From Trichosphaerium sp. ATCC 40318 (taxonomy: Eukaryota; Discosea; Flabellinia; Trichosidae), in contig JALMLS010000344.1 of NCBI GenBank assembly GCA_038496445.1, positions 1 to 64,000 of the forward strand: a stretch of DNA of 64,000 nt, written 5' to 3'. This document shows, piece by piece, positions 24,180-35,952 of this stretch. The position numbers were made by a program, and so were the translations under genes. Each line of letters starts with the position of its first letter. The stretch's first letter is position 1. A model generated the notes under the pieces. The model was given only the letters and a program-made list of their open reading frames with translations, searched no databases and was not told where the DNA came from.

Positions 24180-27100
24180 ATGGAAGTTGATAACATTTCT
24201 GGTAATAAACGTAAGGCAGAGGACACGGGTGAACCCACAGAAAGCGAAGTCCCTGCCAAAAAGCAGAAAACAGAGGGATCAGACGAAGAGGCACCGAAAG
24301 TAGAGGAAAAAGTGCGAGATGAGGCGGACATTGGTATACAATTGTTTAGATCGCCTGGGCCTGAAGTGCATTCAGTTTTGAAGCACCTGTACGTTTTTGA
24401 CATTACTATGCATTGTAACTAGTATTCTAGGTACCATGACTTTATTGTACACGAGATTGACCCAGAAGGTAATATTGTGCGGTTAACAGACCAAGAAACT
24501 CTACCACCGAGCCCGTATGAAGTTCCAAGTGCGTAAATACGGCCTATATTCTGGCTACGCGATTTTCTAACGTTATTTTTTAGGAAGGAAGGGTCTTACG
24601 CCTGATGAGGCCGTTAATGAAGCCTTTGGGGACAAAGCAGCCGAAGTAATGAAGTTTCTACGATGCCAAAAGCCAGCACCTCGCTCCATGAATGGTATTT
24701 CATTTGACCTTTACTTCTTTGTTATACTTACACAGCTGTATTAGTTCCAGCGCCGGTAGATAAGGAAAAGCGAAAACAAATGCATCTTTGTGTAAAAGCG
24801 TTCTTTAAGAACTATGCGTACGTGTAACCTCTATATTACTTTTATTTGCAAAGTTAAAACACCTTTTTTCAAGAAATCGCTTGTCCATCTCAGAGAGAAA
24901 GACCCGACTTTTTGTCAACTTTTCGAATTTTTTTTTTCAGTGAGTTTCACATTAACATAAATTTCTCAGAACCATCACAAAAGGGACACCAGAGAGTCCT
25001 GTAATAAAAATATGGCTTGTATTACCAAAACACAGAGCAAAGTCTATTCAACATAGATGGCCTAAGAAGCATCCGCAACACCTTAAGTTTGTTTTGTACA
25101 AGGAAAACACAGATACTGGTTCTGCTGTTGCCACTCTATGTAGAGCTGTTGGGTACGTATAACACATATTTTTGTAAACATATTTCAGAGCTGTGGTTAG
25201 TTAGCAGTCTGCTAGGATTTCATTCTTTTTTTTTTATTTTTGGTTTTTGTTTTTCGGGTTTTCTTGCGTTGATTATTGTTAATTGTGGTGTAGTATTAAA
25301 CCAAAGATTATCGATTACGCTGGTAATAAGGATAAAAGAGGTGTTACTGTACGTATAAATTATATCTGTGCTTTACATCAAAATACTAAGTTACTTGTTT
25401 AGACTCAATACATGACAGCTCACAGAGTAACTGCAGAGAAACTCAGAAGAGCAGGATTACCTCAAAGCATGAGGTATGTGCATCATGTAATTAGTAAGTT
25501 CAGTATCTAACTGATATTTGTTTGTAGAGTCGGTAATTTCAGTTACACCAATGACAAGGTCACAATGGGAAAACTTAATGGTAATCTCTTTACTATTGTA
25601 TTAAGGTACATATGAACACCGTTTATTATTTGCTTTTTTACTTTTGTACCCCTTACCAGGCAGAATTTTTGAACATTGAACTTTTTTCATGCGTTTTTAT
25701 GTACTCACTTTTCTTGATTGTAGAGAAATCAATATTGATAAAGAAACAATCGGAACCACTGTGGATAACTTGGCAAAACGTGGATTTATCAATTACTTCG
25801 GTAACCAGCGTTTTGGTACAGGTATGCAGATCTATTTATTTGTATTCTGTGTTTCTAAAGTAAATTTAAGGCGAGGTTGGTACTCATGAGATCGGACTGG
25901 CCATGATTCAAGAAGAATACGAGAAAGCTTTCAAAATGATATTAGCACCACGTGCTGGAGGTACAATCGTCATTATCTAAGTTTAAAGCTAAACTGTTCT
26001 CTTTTTAGAGACTGGAAGAGGAAAAAGAGCAAAGGACTTGTATCTTTACATGAATGATATTGAAGCAGCAATACAAGTAATGCCATACGGTTACGTCATT
26101 GAAAAGAGACTCCTTCAAGGTACTTTGGGATTTTTATCATGTGTACGCTTAGTTTAATCGTTTAACTAGGTCTTGAGAAGAGCAGAGTGTACAACTACCT
26201 CGAAGCAATTACAAGTACGAATTTTTTTCTTGATTTTTTTTCTCTTTATTTTTTTTTTGACACAAGGTGAGTTACATTACTTACTAATCTTAAGGTCTAC
26301 CTAAATACACTTACTTGACTTACTTGCATGCTTACCAAAGTTACATTTGGAATCACATGGCTACTGAGAGACTTAGAAGTACGTAGATTGGAGAAAACAC
26401 CAAAAAAAGTATTAATTTTTTTTTCATCTTAGCTTTCGGAGAGGAAGTATTGGTTGGTGATCTCGTAACCAAAGAAGAAAAGTACAACCCTGATGTACCT
26501 CCAATATACGTCACCGAAGCAAATAAAGGCGAATACACATTGAATGATGTAATACTGCCAATCCCTGGGTACGTCCCACTATTCTCAGCAAACTGCTTTT
26601 TTTTCTATTGAGCTTGTTATTTGCTTATTGTTATGCTTAGGTTCAACTCGAAGTATCCAAAGAACGAGATGGGTACAAAGTATTCAGAGTTCATGGCAAA
26701 AGATAATATAAAGAAGGAAAGTTTCAATCCTAAATCTAAGACTATGCAACTTCGTGGTAGTTACCGTAAATTATTATGTGTTCCACAAAAAGTTTCTTGG
26801 TGAGTATTTATGAACAGCTTTTTTTTTTTTTGACTTTTTGTGCTTTTGTTCTTTCTTTTTTCTTTCTGTTCGTTTGTTGGTAATCCTGATATTTTTAATA
26901 GGGAATATGTTGCTTACAATGATCCTGGAAAGCACTTGGCTTTAACTGACGCTGATGCACTTGAGAAACGAGATTTAAGAGGCATTGTAGCTGATGGTAT
27001 GTTACTTGTTGTTTTATCTTTTTTTTCTTTTCTTACTCTCTGTAGGTAAGTTCAAGGCGCTTGTGATCACCTTCCAATTAAGTAGTGGTTGTTATGCAAC

Positions 27101-27391
27101 ACAATGTCTTCGCGAGCTAACTCATAGACCAATGCATAGGTACGTGCAGACATGAAACTTCGAAGCTTTTTTTTTGATCAATCGGTTTTTGTACCTTGGC
27201 TAACTTTTTCTTTCAGAGGATTCCAAAAGCAGTTGTCTGCTTTAACTAATGAGGCTTTGAAAGAAGCAGCTGATAAGCCTAACATAAGGGAGGATAAGAT
27301 TAAAAAGGACCCTCCATTATCAAAGGCAGAGAAGAAGAGACTTGCTGATGCTGAGAAGGCTAGAAGATACGTAGGACCAATCGTATTGTGA
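24180..27391 (+). CDS. PUS7: tRNA/mRNA pseudouridine synthase, PUS7/TruD family
   Basis: Converts uridine to pseudouridine in tRNA (position 13/35 types) and mRNA. ATG 24180 starts MEVDNISGNKRKAEDTGE with a basic patch PAKKQKTE as a likely nuclear signal. The fold markers are in order: YHDFIVHEIDPEGNIV, KPKIIDYAGNKDKRGVT with the catalytic Asp of the NKD motif, SMRVGNFSYTNDKVTMGKLN, GNLFTIVLRNINIDKETIG, RGFINYFGNQRFGTG, and the TRUD-domain segments YVIEKRLLQGLEKSRVYNYL and LHAYQSYIWNHMATERLR. The C-terminus is RDLRGIVADGKFKALVITF and a Lys-rich tail. About seventeen introns; joins keep phase where checked. An AATAAA lies at 27421-27426. Divergent from the TauE gene (130 bp between starts). 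Confidence 0.93.
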
Positions 27392-27692
27392 TTTAAATAC
27401 AAATTATATGATTTCTTGTTAATAAATCAATCGCTTTTATGCAAAAGGCTTTTGCGTTTGCAACGTTAAAGCCTTTACTGCTTTGAAATGCCATTAATAA
27501 ACTAATTGTAAACACTTGCAAGTTTTTTTTGACACTTTTTTTGTAAAATCACGTGTCTGAGCACAATATTAGTGCACTAGTTGACGAGCGTCACATTCCA
27601 TTCAGGGCAACTTGTAATGTCTGTCTTAAGCTTTCTTGGCCTTGACTTAAAGAATCGTTGACTTCTAGTTCCACTACGCACCTTATAATAAC
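27392..27692. other. Intergenic region between PUS7 and methyltransferase
   Basis: Contains the PUS7 poly(A) signal (AATAAA at 27421-27426) and presumably the methyltransferase promoter. No other structure seen. Confidence 0.5.
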
Positions 27693-28744
27693 ATGACAGA
27701 GTTTAGTTGCGAACCTACATCGTTTGCTAAAGGCGATTACGTTTCTCCGAACTTTAAAGCAATTAACGTTGGTGCGAGAGATGTAGAAAAGCGCTCATCT
27801 AATGCAATAAGACTCTTGTTTCCCAAACAAATCGCTTGGTAACGTAGAAGACATTAAAAACCCTTTATTCCGCAAACAAATAACGCATAACTGGTACATT
27901 GATGAGAGTTACCCTCAGTGCGGCTTCCTTACACGAGATGAAGCACATATTCTTGTATGAGCTTTAACTTGTCAATTAACTAACCCTTGAGCAATAGTAT
28001 AATGCTGGTCTTGTTGTTAAAGGCAAGAACGCTCTTGAAATTGGCTCACACGTGGGATGGTCTACAATACACCTTGGACTGTCTGGTACGCGTACAATAG
28101 AGTTCTAGGTGCTAATGACGATGTTTTGGTGTTATTTTGGACGTTGTTGAACCAATGCTTACCCACGATCCTCGCATCCTTCTAAGCGTGGTTTCTGCCC
28201 TTCGAAAAGCTAAAATACACGACAACGTCAACTTAGCTCCCGGATTTAGCCCTGCCAAAGGTAAGCAGAAAGTGTAATCGTTCCGAATTTAAAGCTCGCA
28301 GTTGAGGAACTAGTGGCCACTAAGAAGGATCTTAAATGGTCTCTCATCTTTATTGATGGTAATCACAATGGAGACTACCCATTACATGACGCACAGGCAC
28401 GTTTAAATTGGATAGAGTCCTCATCCAAAAAAAAACTAATTTTGTGGCAGGTCTGTTCAAAGTACGCTGCTGCTGACTCTATGATATTGTTTCATGACCT
28501 CGTCTTCCCAGTAAGTCAAGCTATTAGTCGTACTAACTTGCTGTACTAATACACAAGAAAGGACGTAGCCAAGGGATTCGCATACTTGCATGAGAAAGGA
28601 TGGAATACGATGATTTACAACACTCAACAGATAATGGGTGTAGCTTGGAGAGGTAATATTACACCTCCAAAGCATACTCCAGATCCAAAGTACAGCCCTT
28701 GGCCAGTACCAGATCACCTCAAGCATTATAAACAAAGCACATAA
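27693..28744 (+). CDS. Class I SAM-dependent methyltransferase (Methyltransf_24-like)
   Basis: ATG 27693 begins MTEFSCEPTSFAKGDYVS. After an intron with GTGCGA donor, the family frame runs GNVEDIKNPLFRKQITHNWY and CGFLTRDEAHIL. The SAM-binding motif I is NALEIGSHVGWSTIHLG, followed after an intron by LDVVEPMLTHDPRILL. Then come WSLIFIDGNHNGDYPLHDAQ (the IDGxHxY motif of this subfamily), SMILFHDLVFP and a tail DVAKGFAYLHEKGWNTMIYN ending LKHYKQST, TAA 28742-28744. The IDG-H-Y/FHD pattern is typical of small soluble methyltransferases acting on sugars, cephalosporins or other small molecules; the substrate here is unknown. No signal peptide. Confidence 0.8.
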
Positions 28745-28909
28745 TGTAAGATATTTCATTGTACAAGAACCGAACATACGAATTAAATTTAAACGTATAT
28801 CCGGTAAAATTTTTCTTTCTTTTTTTTTTTTGGCTTTCCAAAAGAAACCAACCAACTGATTGAAAGAAAAATAATAATAAAACAAGTTGTTGATACTGTT
28901 CTTTTTGTT

Positions 28910-31167
28910 TTACTGGCTTCTGATTGTTTTAAAGTGACTCCATACTCTAAAATGAAAAAAAAATGATTAGGTGCACATTTCTTTGTAAAAATAAGTGAAA
29001 TGGATTACTAACCTTGAAACAAGTACAGTTTTTTTACCGACTGTTGAGAGTTTATTACTTTTTAAGTAGTGTCGAAGTTCTGTGACTAAAGAAGAAAAAA
29101 ATCAGAAAAACAAGTAGCGCAAACGCAAAAGAGTTGCCAGAGAAACGAGGGTTAAAAAAAAAAGGCGTTCGTACCTAGTGCGAGGCTAATATTTTGTTGC
29201 GTCATTGACATAGCTCCTTTCTTAAGATCAGTATGCTTAGGCCTATTCTTAACAGACCATTGCTTCTTTATCTAGAAACATGTCAAAAAAAATCTACCAA
29301 CTTGTGAGAAAACATACCGTAACTTGGGTTCTCTTTACGTTCATATCAACTGCTCTCAAGGCATGTCTCGTTACTTTTCTAGGTGGTGTATTGGCTTCAA
29401 CAGCTTCTACTGAATCTTCTTCAATGTCACTCTCAACTTGGCTATCAACTTCACTTTCAGAGTCGCTTTCGACTTCGCTCTCTTGAATAGAGTCAAAAAA
29501 AATTTGCAACAAGAAAAAATACAAACCTTGAGATGTGACTTCATCGTCGCTATTTTCTTCATCACTGTCAACCTCTTCGCCTTGGGCAATTTCTGTTTGT
29601 CGGGTGAATAGGATTTGATACATGAGGTTGGGAGTACCTGAATCAGCTACGCTAATATCTTGTTCCACAATCTCTTCTTCGCTCATGGCTTCTTCTTCAC
29701 TCTCCTCTAGAGGATCGTTGTCCTCCAATGAGACCTTTGCGAATTCAGCAGTGAGGTTAGGTAATGTATCCATAGCAGGAGATTGAGCCTAAGGCTAGTG
29801 TTAGACGAGTTGTTATTTGTTTACTTGCCTCTTTTTTCGATGAAGAATCTTGAACTGGGGTTTGATAGCTCATATCGTCGTCAGCGAGGTCATCTACATT
29901 GATTTTAGTACGTTACAAGCGACTAGAAGAACAAAAAAAGCAAAGTCTTACCATCCATGCCAGGTGGCAAATCTAAAGCGCCCTGAGGCGACTTTGTGTA
30001 TGTAGGAGATCTACGAGAGCCTTGGGCGTGCATCATGTGAGAAAAGTGTCCGTGGCAGCCGGATTGAGGTGTTTTTGGTCTTTTCTTTTTGGAAGCTGGT
30101 GAAAAGAATGTTGCGATTCTATCAAAGCTGAATGACTTTATAGGTGTAGGAGTACTTGAAGATACTCTTCTCCTCTGTGCTGATCTCGCGGAAGATGATT
30201 TTGGAGATTTTAGAGGAGTGCAATAGTCGATTACGCGCTTCATCATTGGAGATTTCTAAAAAGCGTTAACACGAGTTCTGATACACTACGATACGAAAAA
30301 AAACCCGCGTAGTGCAACTCTACAAAAACTCGTTCATTCTTTTTTTGAAATTGAGCGGTTGGCGAAGACGTTAAAACGTACTATGCTATCTGATACATCA
30401 GTGGATGATCTAGATATTGCTTTGGTTTTCAAAGCTATTTCTTGAAGAAGGGGCTGGTTCAGGTATTGGTCAAATAGAACTTCGATACCTGTTCATAATG
30501 TTACTATATGCACTTTGCGGGTACAAAATACTTTGCGTTAACGCAAAAAAAATAAAACAAAAAAGTGCCACGTACCAGACAAAGCCACTTCTTCACATAA
30601 AATGTTGCCAATCAAATCATCAGCATTTTCAGGGACAACGATATTTAGGTCTTCTGCTATCTCGGCGGCAAAACCATATTCGCATAATTCCTGTATCCAA
30701 GCCTGTATGATGTATTTAGTGGATAGTACTACTTTTGTTTGTAAAAAAAGGTTTTTGAAGGATTAGTTGTTTGAACTTTTCAAAAAAATTTGGCGCGAAC
30801 GTTATTTGGTAATACGTTGTATACACGTTTGTGTGGTGAATGTCGGTCTAGTGAAGGTCTAATGAAGTACCTGTATTCCTGGGTTTTGTACAGCAGTCAT
30901 GCGAAATTCTATGATTGCCTCTTCATCTGCAGGTTGTACGTGGTACTTTTCGAGCACCTTCGCTAGCAAAGGGACGGAAAGACGCGCAAAAAAAACTTCC
31001 AAACCGATATCAACTACACATAGCGCTATGTAAGCCATATTTTCGCTCTTGTTGTGTTTCATCGGATCATATTCAGTTTCAAGTGCTGACACGATCATAC
31101 AGATGGTCTTTTGATCCAAATAGGTATCAAGGAGATTGGTGAATTTATTCAACAAGTGTTGTGCCAT
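28910..31167 (-). CDS. Acidic, probably nuclear protein with C-terminal SAP-like motif
   Basis: Starts MAQHLLNKFTNLLDTYLDQK at ATG 31167. The helical N-terminal part (VVDIGLEVFFARLSVPLLAK) continues over introns as AWIQELCEYGFAAEIAEDLN and GIEVLFDQYLNQPLLQEI. A Ser/Thr-Pro-rich basic region follows (YCTPLKSPKSSSARSAQRRR, ASKKKRPKTPQ) with many S/T-P sites. Strongly acidic blocks come next (DPLEESEEEAMSEEEIVEQD, ESDSESEVDSQVESDIEEDS). The end reads VTELRHYLKSNKLSTVGKKT with LVSR, which fits a SAP DNA-binding motif (LxxxLxxxGLxxxGxKxxLxxR). The stop is TAA 28912-28910. The layout suggests a chromatin or replication factor under cyclin-kinase control (inference). I do not recognise the family. 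Confidence 0.65.
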
Positions 31168-31353
31168 TTGGAGCGTTTAGGTGTTTGTAACGGCTATTAG
31201 AAAGTTAAGTGAGACACAAACTTGGCAAAACTATTTTGACCTTGTTTGAAAATAGTTTTCCATTAATTACTCATAAAGTACCGAGGTTATACTACTCCTA
31301 TACGTATACGTGAAGTTATTGCCATGGAACATTATAAATAAAAACGTTTAAAG
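31168..31353. promoter_or_regulatory. Divergent promoter region, SAP-like gene / LRR-PH-kinase-SH2 gene
   Basis: 186 bp between two ATGs on opposite strands. It contains CTATACGTATACGTG near 31298-31312 (ACGTATACGT is palindromic). No TATA box in a conventional place. Assignment is by position only. Confidence 0.4.
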
Positions 31354-34300
31354 ATGGCTACAGACTTGGATAAAGTAGATAAAATCATCAGCCTACAGGG
31401 CCCGCACCTGTCTATAGTTTCACAGAGCTTGACTGAATTTCCGTGCTTCGCGAACAAAACTATTCGTGGGCGATCTGTAACCGATGTAGTTACATCAATA
31501 GACTTGTCTGTAAACAAACTAAGGTATTTAGCAACGCAAATGCTTTTCGTGAACTACAAATATCGATTGAAACACTAACACTACGTTATCAGGGACCTCA
31601 ACCAGTTAGCAGCATTCCCTAACTTGAAGAATTTAATTCTGGACCACAACCTGCTAGAAGCCTCTGATTTTACAGACCTTGAGCCTATTCTCACACTACA
31701 AACGCTATGGATAAATCATAACAACGTATCCTAACCGTAACTGCTTCCTTTAATCTTCACCCAAGTTTCGGCTTTTTAGAAACACAATACTGTGTTAAAG
31801 TATAGGCCTGTCGCCGATGGTGATTTTCCTTAACTAAGCGATAGATCACAAACCTCGTTTTGCTCATGGAGAACTTTAAAACTACGTTCCCTAACCTCAC
31901 CTATCTCAGTATGGTAAACAATCCTTGCACACCCAATACGTTCATTGAAGAGATGAGAGACTCCTATCAAACGTTTAGAACATACGTCATTTCAATGTTA
32001 CCTAAACTACAAACGTTAGACGCCACAGTTGTACGTTTAAATGATTACACAAGCCAATTAATAATTATTGAACGTTTGCTTTTCTAAAAAACGCCAACGG
32101 GTTTCTATTTACATCATTAATCAGGTGAGTGCACAAGAGAGGCATGACGCTGAAGGTGAGGTGGAATTACCACCACCTTCCGGAGCTTACAATATTATTT
32201 CACCTCTAGCAGTACGTTACTTATGTTTTATTTGCTGTAGTATCGTCTAACACTTAGAATAGCGTGCTGATGTTGGTTTTACGTTACATAAACAAGGATC
32301 GCTCATGTTGGTGGAACCTAACGCTAAATCATTGCAGACTTATCGCGATTATTGGCTTGTTTTAGGAGAATGTAAATTGCTTGTATTCCAGAACCCAGAG
32401 CACGCTCAGCCATTGCAAGTAATAAACTTGAACGGTCGTGCAGTTGAAGAAAAGGTTAGAGATGTTGATATACTGACCAAGGTGCGCCAAGGGCTCATTT
32501 TGGCCAAGTTTTAGCTTTTATTTAATTTTTTCTCTTTCTTTCGTACTTATGAGGTTATAGATTGACCCATGTCTTTATACGTTCGCTCTTGAAGACTCTA
32601 CTGAAGGCTTTGCGCCTACAGTATACTTTGCAGCACAAACCCAAGAAGTTATAGAGAGCTGGATGGACGCTATTCAAAAAGAGATTGACGGTCCTGATGC
32701 CCCCGGGAATGGTAAGCCTCCAAAAGTACTTATTGGAAGCACTGGAAATAAGCGTCGTATAAAGCGGGTACGCTCGCAGGAATCAAAGCAACTATTTTAT
32801 GTGAAAATAACTTTTTTGTTGTTTTGTTTTTATCTTCTTTCTGTTAAGCCTCTAATACTTTAAAACTAGCTTTCGAGCCAACTCTCATCATTTTTAATAA
32901 ATCCAGAGGAGATTAAGCTCTCCAGAGGTGCGTTAACGTGCCCTACACGCTTTGCGAAAACTAATTTATTTTCTCTTAAGTTTTGGGTAATGGAGAGTTT
33001 GGAACTGTCTACAAGGGTTATTGTAGGACTAAAACAGTTGCTGTAAAGGTTTTACATAACCAAAACCTTGGAGAGGACGAAATAGATGAATTTCTCAATG
33101 AGATTGAGATTATGAGTAAAGTTCATCATTCTAATGTAGTCATGTTTATGGGTGTTTGCGTAAAAGGTTAGTTTTACAGTCCAGGCTTGGTTTAAAATCC
33201 AGACTTTGAAGTTTTTTTAAGTTTTTTGTTTAAGCTCTTTTGTTTACCGTCTCTATAGGTCCTTTGATGATTATTACAGAACTTATGAAGACAGACCTAT
33301 CAAAACTATTGTTAGATCGTCATTTACCATTACCATTGGCAACACGACTAAAGTACGTGTTACAAAACAAATTCTGACAGACAATCTTTTTTTTTGCTTT
33401 GTTTTGAAAGTGTTTTATTCGTTTTTAAGTACTCACAATGTTTATCTATAGAATGGCTAAAGACTGTGCCATGGGACTTAGCTGGCTTCACGGATGTGAT
33501 CCAATGATTTTACATCGTGATATTGTATGCCACATTTCGTAGATGTGAACTTGTTTAAAGCGTTGTTTTGACTTTGCTTTTGTTTAGAAACCCACTAATT
33601 TTTTGGTTGATGACTCTTATCGAGTCGTTGTATCTGATTTTGGATTTGCAGAGATTTTAGGACGTGGTTCATGGACCACAGATGACAGAGGGAGCTTTAA
33701 AGGCTCTCTTTACTACATGGCACCAGAAATTCTACGAGGAGGCAATTTTAATGAAAAATCTGATGTATACTCCTTTGGTATCGTATTGTGGTGTATTATT
33801 GAACGTGATGAACCTTATGAGGAATTATCATCACTTGATGTACCTCAAGCAATCCGTAAAGTGCGTAGAAATGTCAAACTCTGAAAAACAAAACAACAGT
33901 TTTGGTCATGTGCAGTTTTTGCTTATTTCTTCTTTTTTTTGTAGTTGCTTTGGGAAGAACATAGGCCACAGTTTTCTGCTGATATACCAAAGGAGCTTGA
34001 AGAGCTCACAAAGTCATGCTGGGATGAAGATGCTGAGAAACGTCCTTCTTTTGAAGAACTTGTTAGTAAGATAAAACAAATGATTGTTCATGTAGCTATA
34101 AGAGACAAAGACGCACAGGACTTTTGGCTTGAGGTACACCAACACGAATAAAAAAAAACACAGTTTAAAAACTCTGTCACGTGACACGTGACAGAGGTTG
34201 TGAGGTTGTTTTGTTAACATTTTTTTTAGAATTTTGGAGGAAAACGTAAGGTTGAGTGGAGTACCTTCTGGGAAAAGCTTACAAGCAAACGTGTTCATTT

Positions 34301-35257
34301 ATCAAAGCCAGATGAAGACGAAATAGTATTTAAAGCATTATGCTATGATAAACCTGAAGTGTCTCTTGGTAGCACTTTGAATCAACTAATGGATCCTAAT
34401 GTTAAGCTGTATATAACAGTTGAACAGTTTGGTAAATTGATGACATGGTTTGGTCCTCTAGGTACTTATTTTTAAACCTAAGTATCAGCTATTGTTAGTG
34501 TTACTTCTCTAGTTTGAAGCAATACAAAACTCGATAGTTGTAGGAACTGCAGGAGAGTCCTCTCTCAAGTTTTGGCAGTTTGCTTCTTCCTTCTTTGTTT
34601 TTTTTTGATTCAAACTAATTTGTTGCTTTAGTCAAAGATCGTGCCATTCTTAACTCTATGCGTCACTTGGCGCGTCAAAAATGGTTTTACGGATCATTAT
34701 CAGTAACAGATGCAATTGCACGACTGGCAGAGAATGCAGAAGGTATAGTTGGATAAACGTTTCTACAAGAAACAAAGATTAACACTTTCTTTAGGAAGTT
34801 TTCTTATTCGTTTCTCAAACTCTCGACCTGGTAGATATGCTCTTGGATATATTGACTCTAGTGGTGAAGTCACCCATGTAGCCATTCAAAAGAGTGTTTA
34901 CAAAGACAAAGATGGTCGATACAAGACAAAATTTAGTGCTAAATTCAAAGGAGAAAAAAGACAATCACATAATTCCCTTGGTCTTCTTGTGTCTTCTAGT
35001 AAGCACCTAATACAACCTTGCTCAGGATCTACATATAATATATTGGGCCACCTCATGAGAGCAAATTTGAAGACCTCAGAAGCTCGTGAAATAGGTGGTC
35101 GTAGAGCAACCCATTATACACCAGGACCTAGGTATGTTTGATTGTTTTTTTTTTCTTCTTTGCCTTTTTTGTTCATTCTATTGTTAGGAGCGCTGAATCT
35201 TCACCTGGAGCAAATAGTTTTCGTGCTCTTGATACTGTACCATACTGTAATTATTAA
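31354..35257 (+). CDS. LRR-PH-protein kinase-SH2 protein (SHK-like)
   Basis: About 880-900 residues over some sixteen exons. N-terminal leucine-rich repeats: TSIDLSVNKLRDLNQLAAFP, NLKNLILDHNLLEA, LQTLWINHNNITNLVLLMEN, FPNLTYLSMVNNPC, capped by LQTLDATVVSAQERHDAEG. A PH domain follows: GSLMLVEPNAKSLQTYRDYW, LVLGECKLLVFQNPEHAQPL, VYFAAQTQEVIESWMDAIQK. The TKL-type kinase has every key motif: GNGEFGTVYKG, VAVKVL, ILHRDI|KPTNFLV, SDFGFAE, YMAPEIL, SDVYSFGIVLW. A linker as in Dictyostelium SHK proteins follows (ENFGGKRKVEWSTFWEKL, VEQFGKLMTWFGPL). The SH2 domain is WFYGSLSVTDAIARLAE, then GSFLIRFSNSRPGRYALGYI with the phosphotyrosine-binding Arg. It ends FRALDTVPYCNY, TAA 35255-35257. SHK kinases are dual-specificity; LRR and PH in front are not part of the known Dictyostelium layout. 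Confidence 0.9.
34172..34196. repeat. Perfect 25-bp palindrome with two CACGTG boxes, in an intron
   Basis: Arms CTCTGTCACGTG and CACGTGACAGAG are perfect reverse complements separated by one A. They lie in the intron between the kinase domain and the SHK linker of the LRR-PH-kinase-SH2 gene. Could form a hairpin in RNA or serve as a tandem E-box in DNA. Confidence 0.85.
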
Positions 35258-35952
35258 AACGGCCTTTCTCCATCTCATTTTTTGTACAATGAATGAAAAG
35301 ACTGACATTGTAGGATAGTCCCTTCCCTTTTAGTTGTCTACTCAGACGTGCGCGGATCCTAACCGGCGCTGTATGCTATATTAGGCTAGAAAAAAGAGTG
35401 TAACCAATTGTTGGCATGTGCTTGGTCTGAGGACGAAAAGCCATGTCGGAACATCTACGCACAGATAACATTGGGTAATAGAATTGCAGACTAGAAATAA
35501 AGTTCACTACAATCGTACACAGCACAAAGAAAATAATAAGAATATGTACTATTTGTTGAAAAAATGTTTATTTCTGATACTATCTCTTCGGCCCTGGCCC
35601 AACTACAACACTATAGGCGTTGCCAGGCCGGATATTTTAAATTACTCATACGTGTAAGAGTTCGTAACCATGCGCTTTGCCAGTTACAAGCACGTACAAG
35701 GGACTGTACCAAAGTTGTTTCGTGCCACTTGCTACCTGTTAGGGCTTTGTAAAGTACCAGTGCTTGAAAATCGCTTTCCAAGACCATCAGTGTCATATGA
35801 TTGATTTAAGCAGATCAACTTGGTTTTGTACAGGTACACTGATCGTGTAGGTAAAAGGGTCGGATATGAAGGAACAGAACTGTTGTACTCGAGTTATTTG
35901 GTCAATGTGATTATAATCTCCAATTGTAGCTTTACCAGTTACACCCTAAAAG
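35258..35952. other. Region without a convincing gene
   Basis: Lies between the kinase gene and the YwqK gene. Short frames exist on both strands (35564-35752 plus, 35611-35796 minus) without family features. A minus-strand stretch around 35880-35950 (GVTGKATIGDYNHIDQITRV) could be an exon or a relic. The 35340-35480 part is GC-richer and could include a non-coding RNA, but no structure was established. Confidence 0.4.

Noticed and set aside
29280-29486. Plus-strand Ser-rich frame
   Set aside because: Complement of acidic ESE repeats in the SAP-like gene.
35564-35796. Overlapping frames on both strands (MFISDTISSALAQ on plus, ALTGSKWHETTLVQ on minus)
   Set aside because: Neither extends by splicing into a longer protein or shows a family motif.
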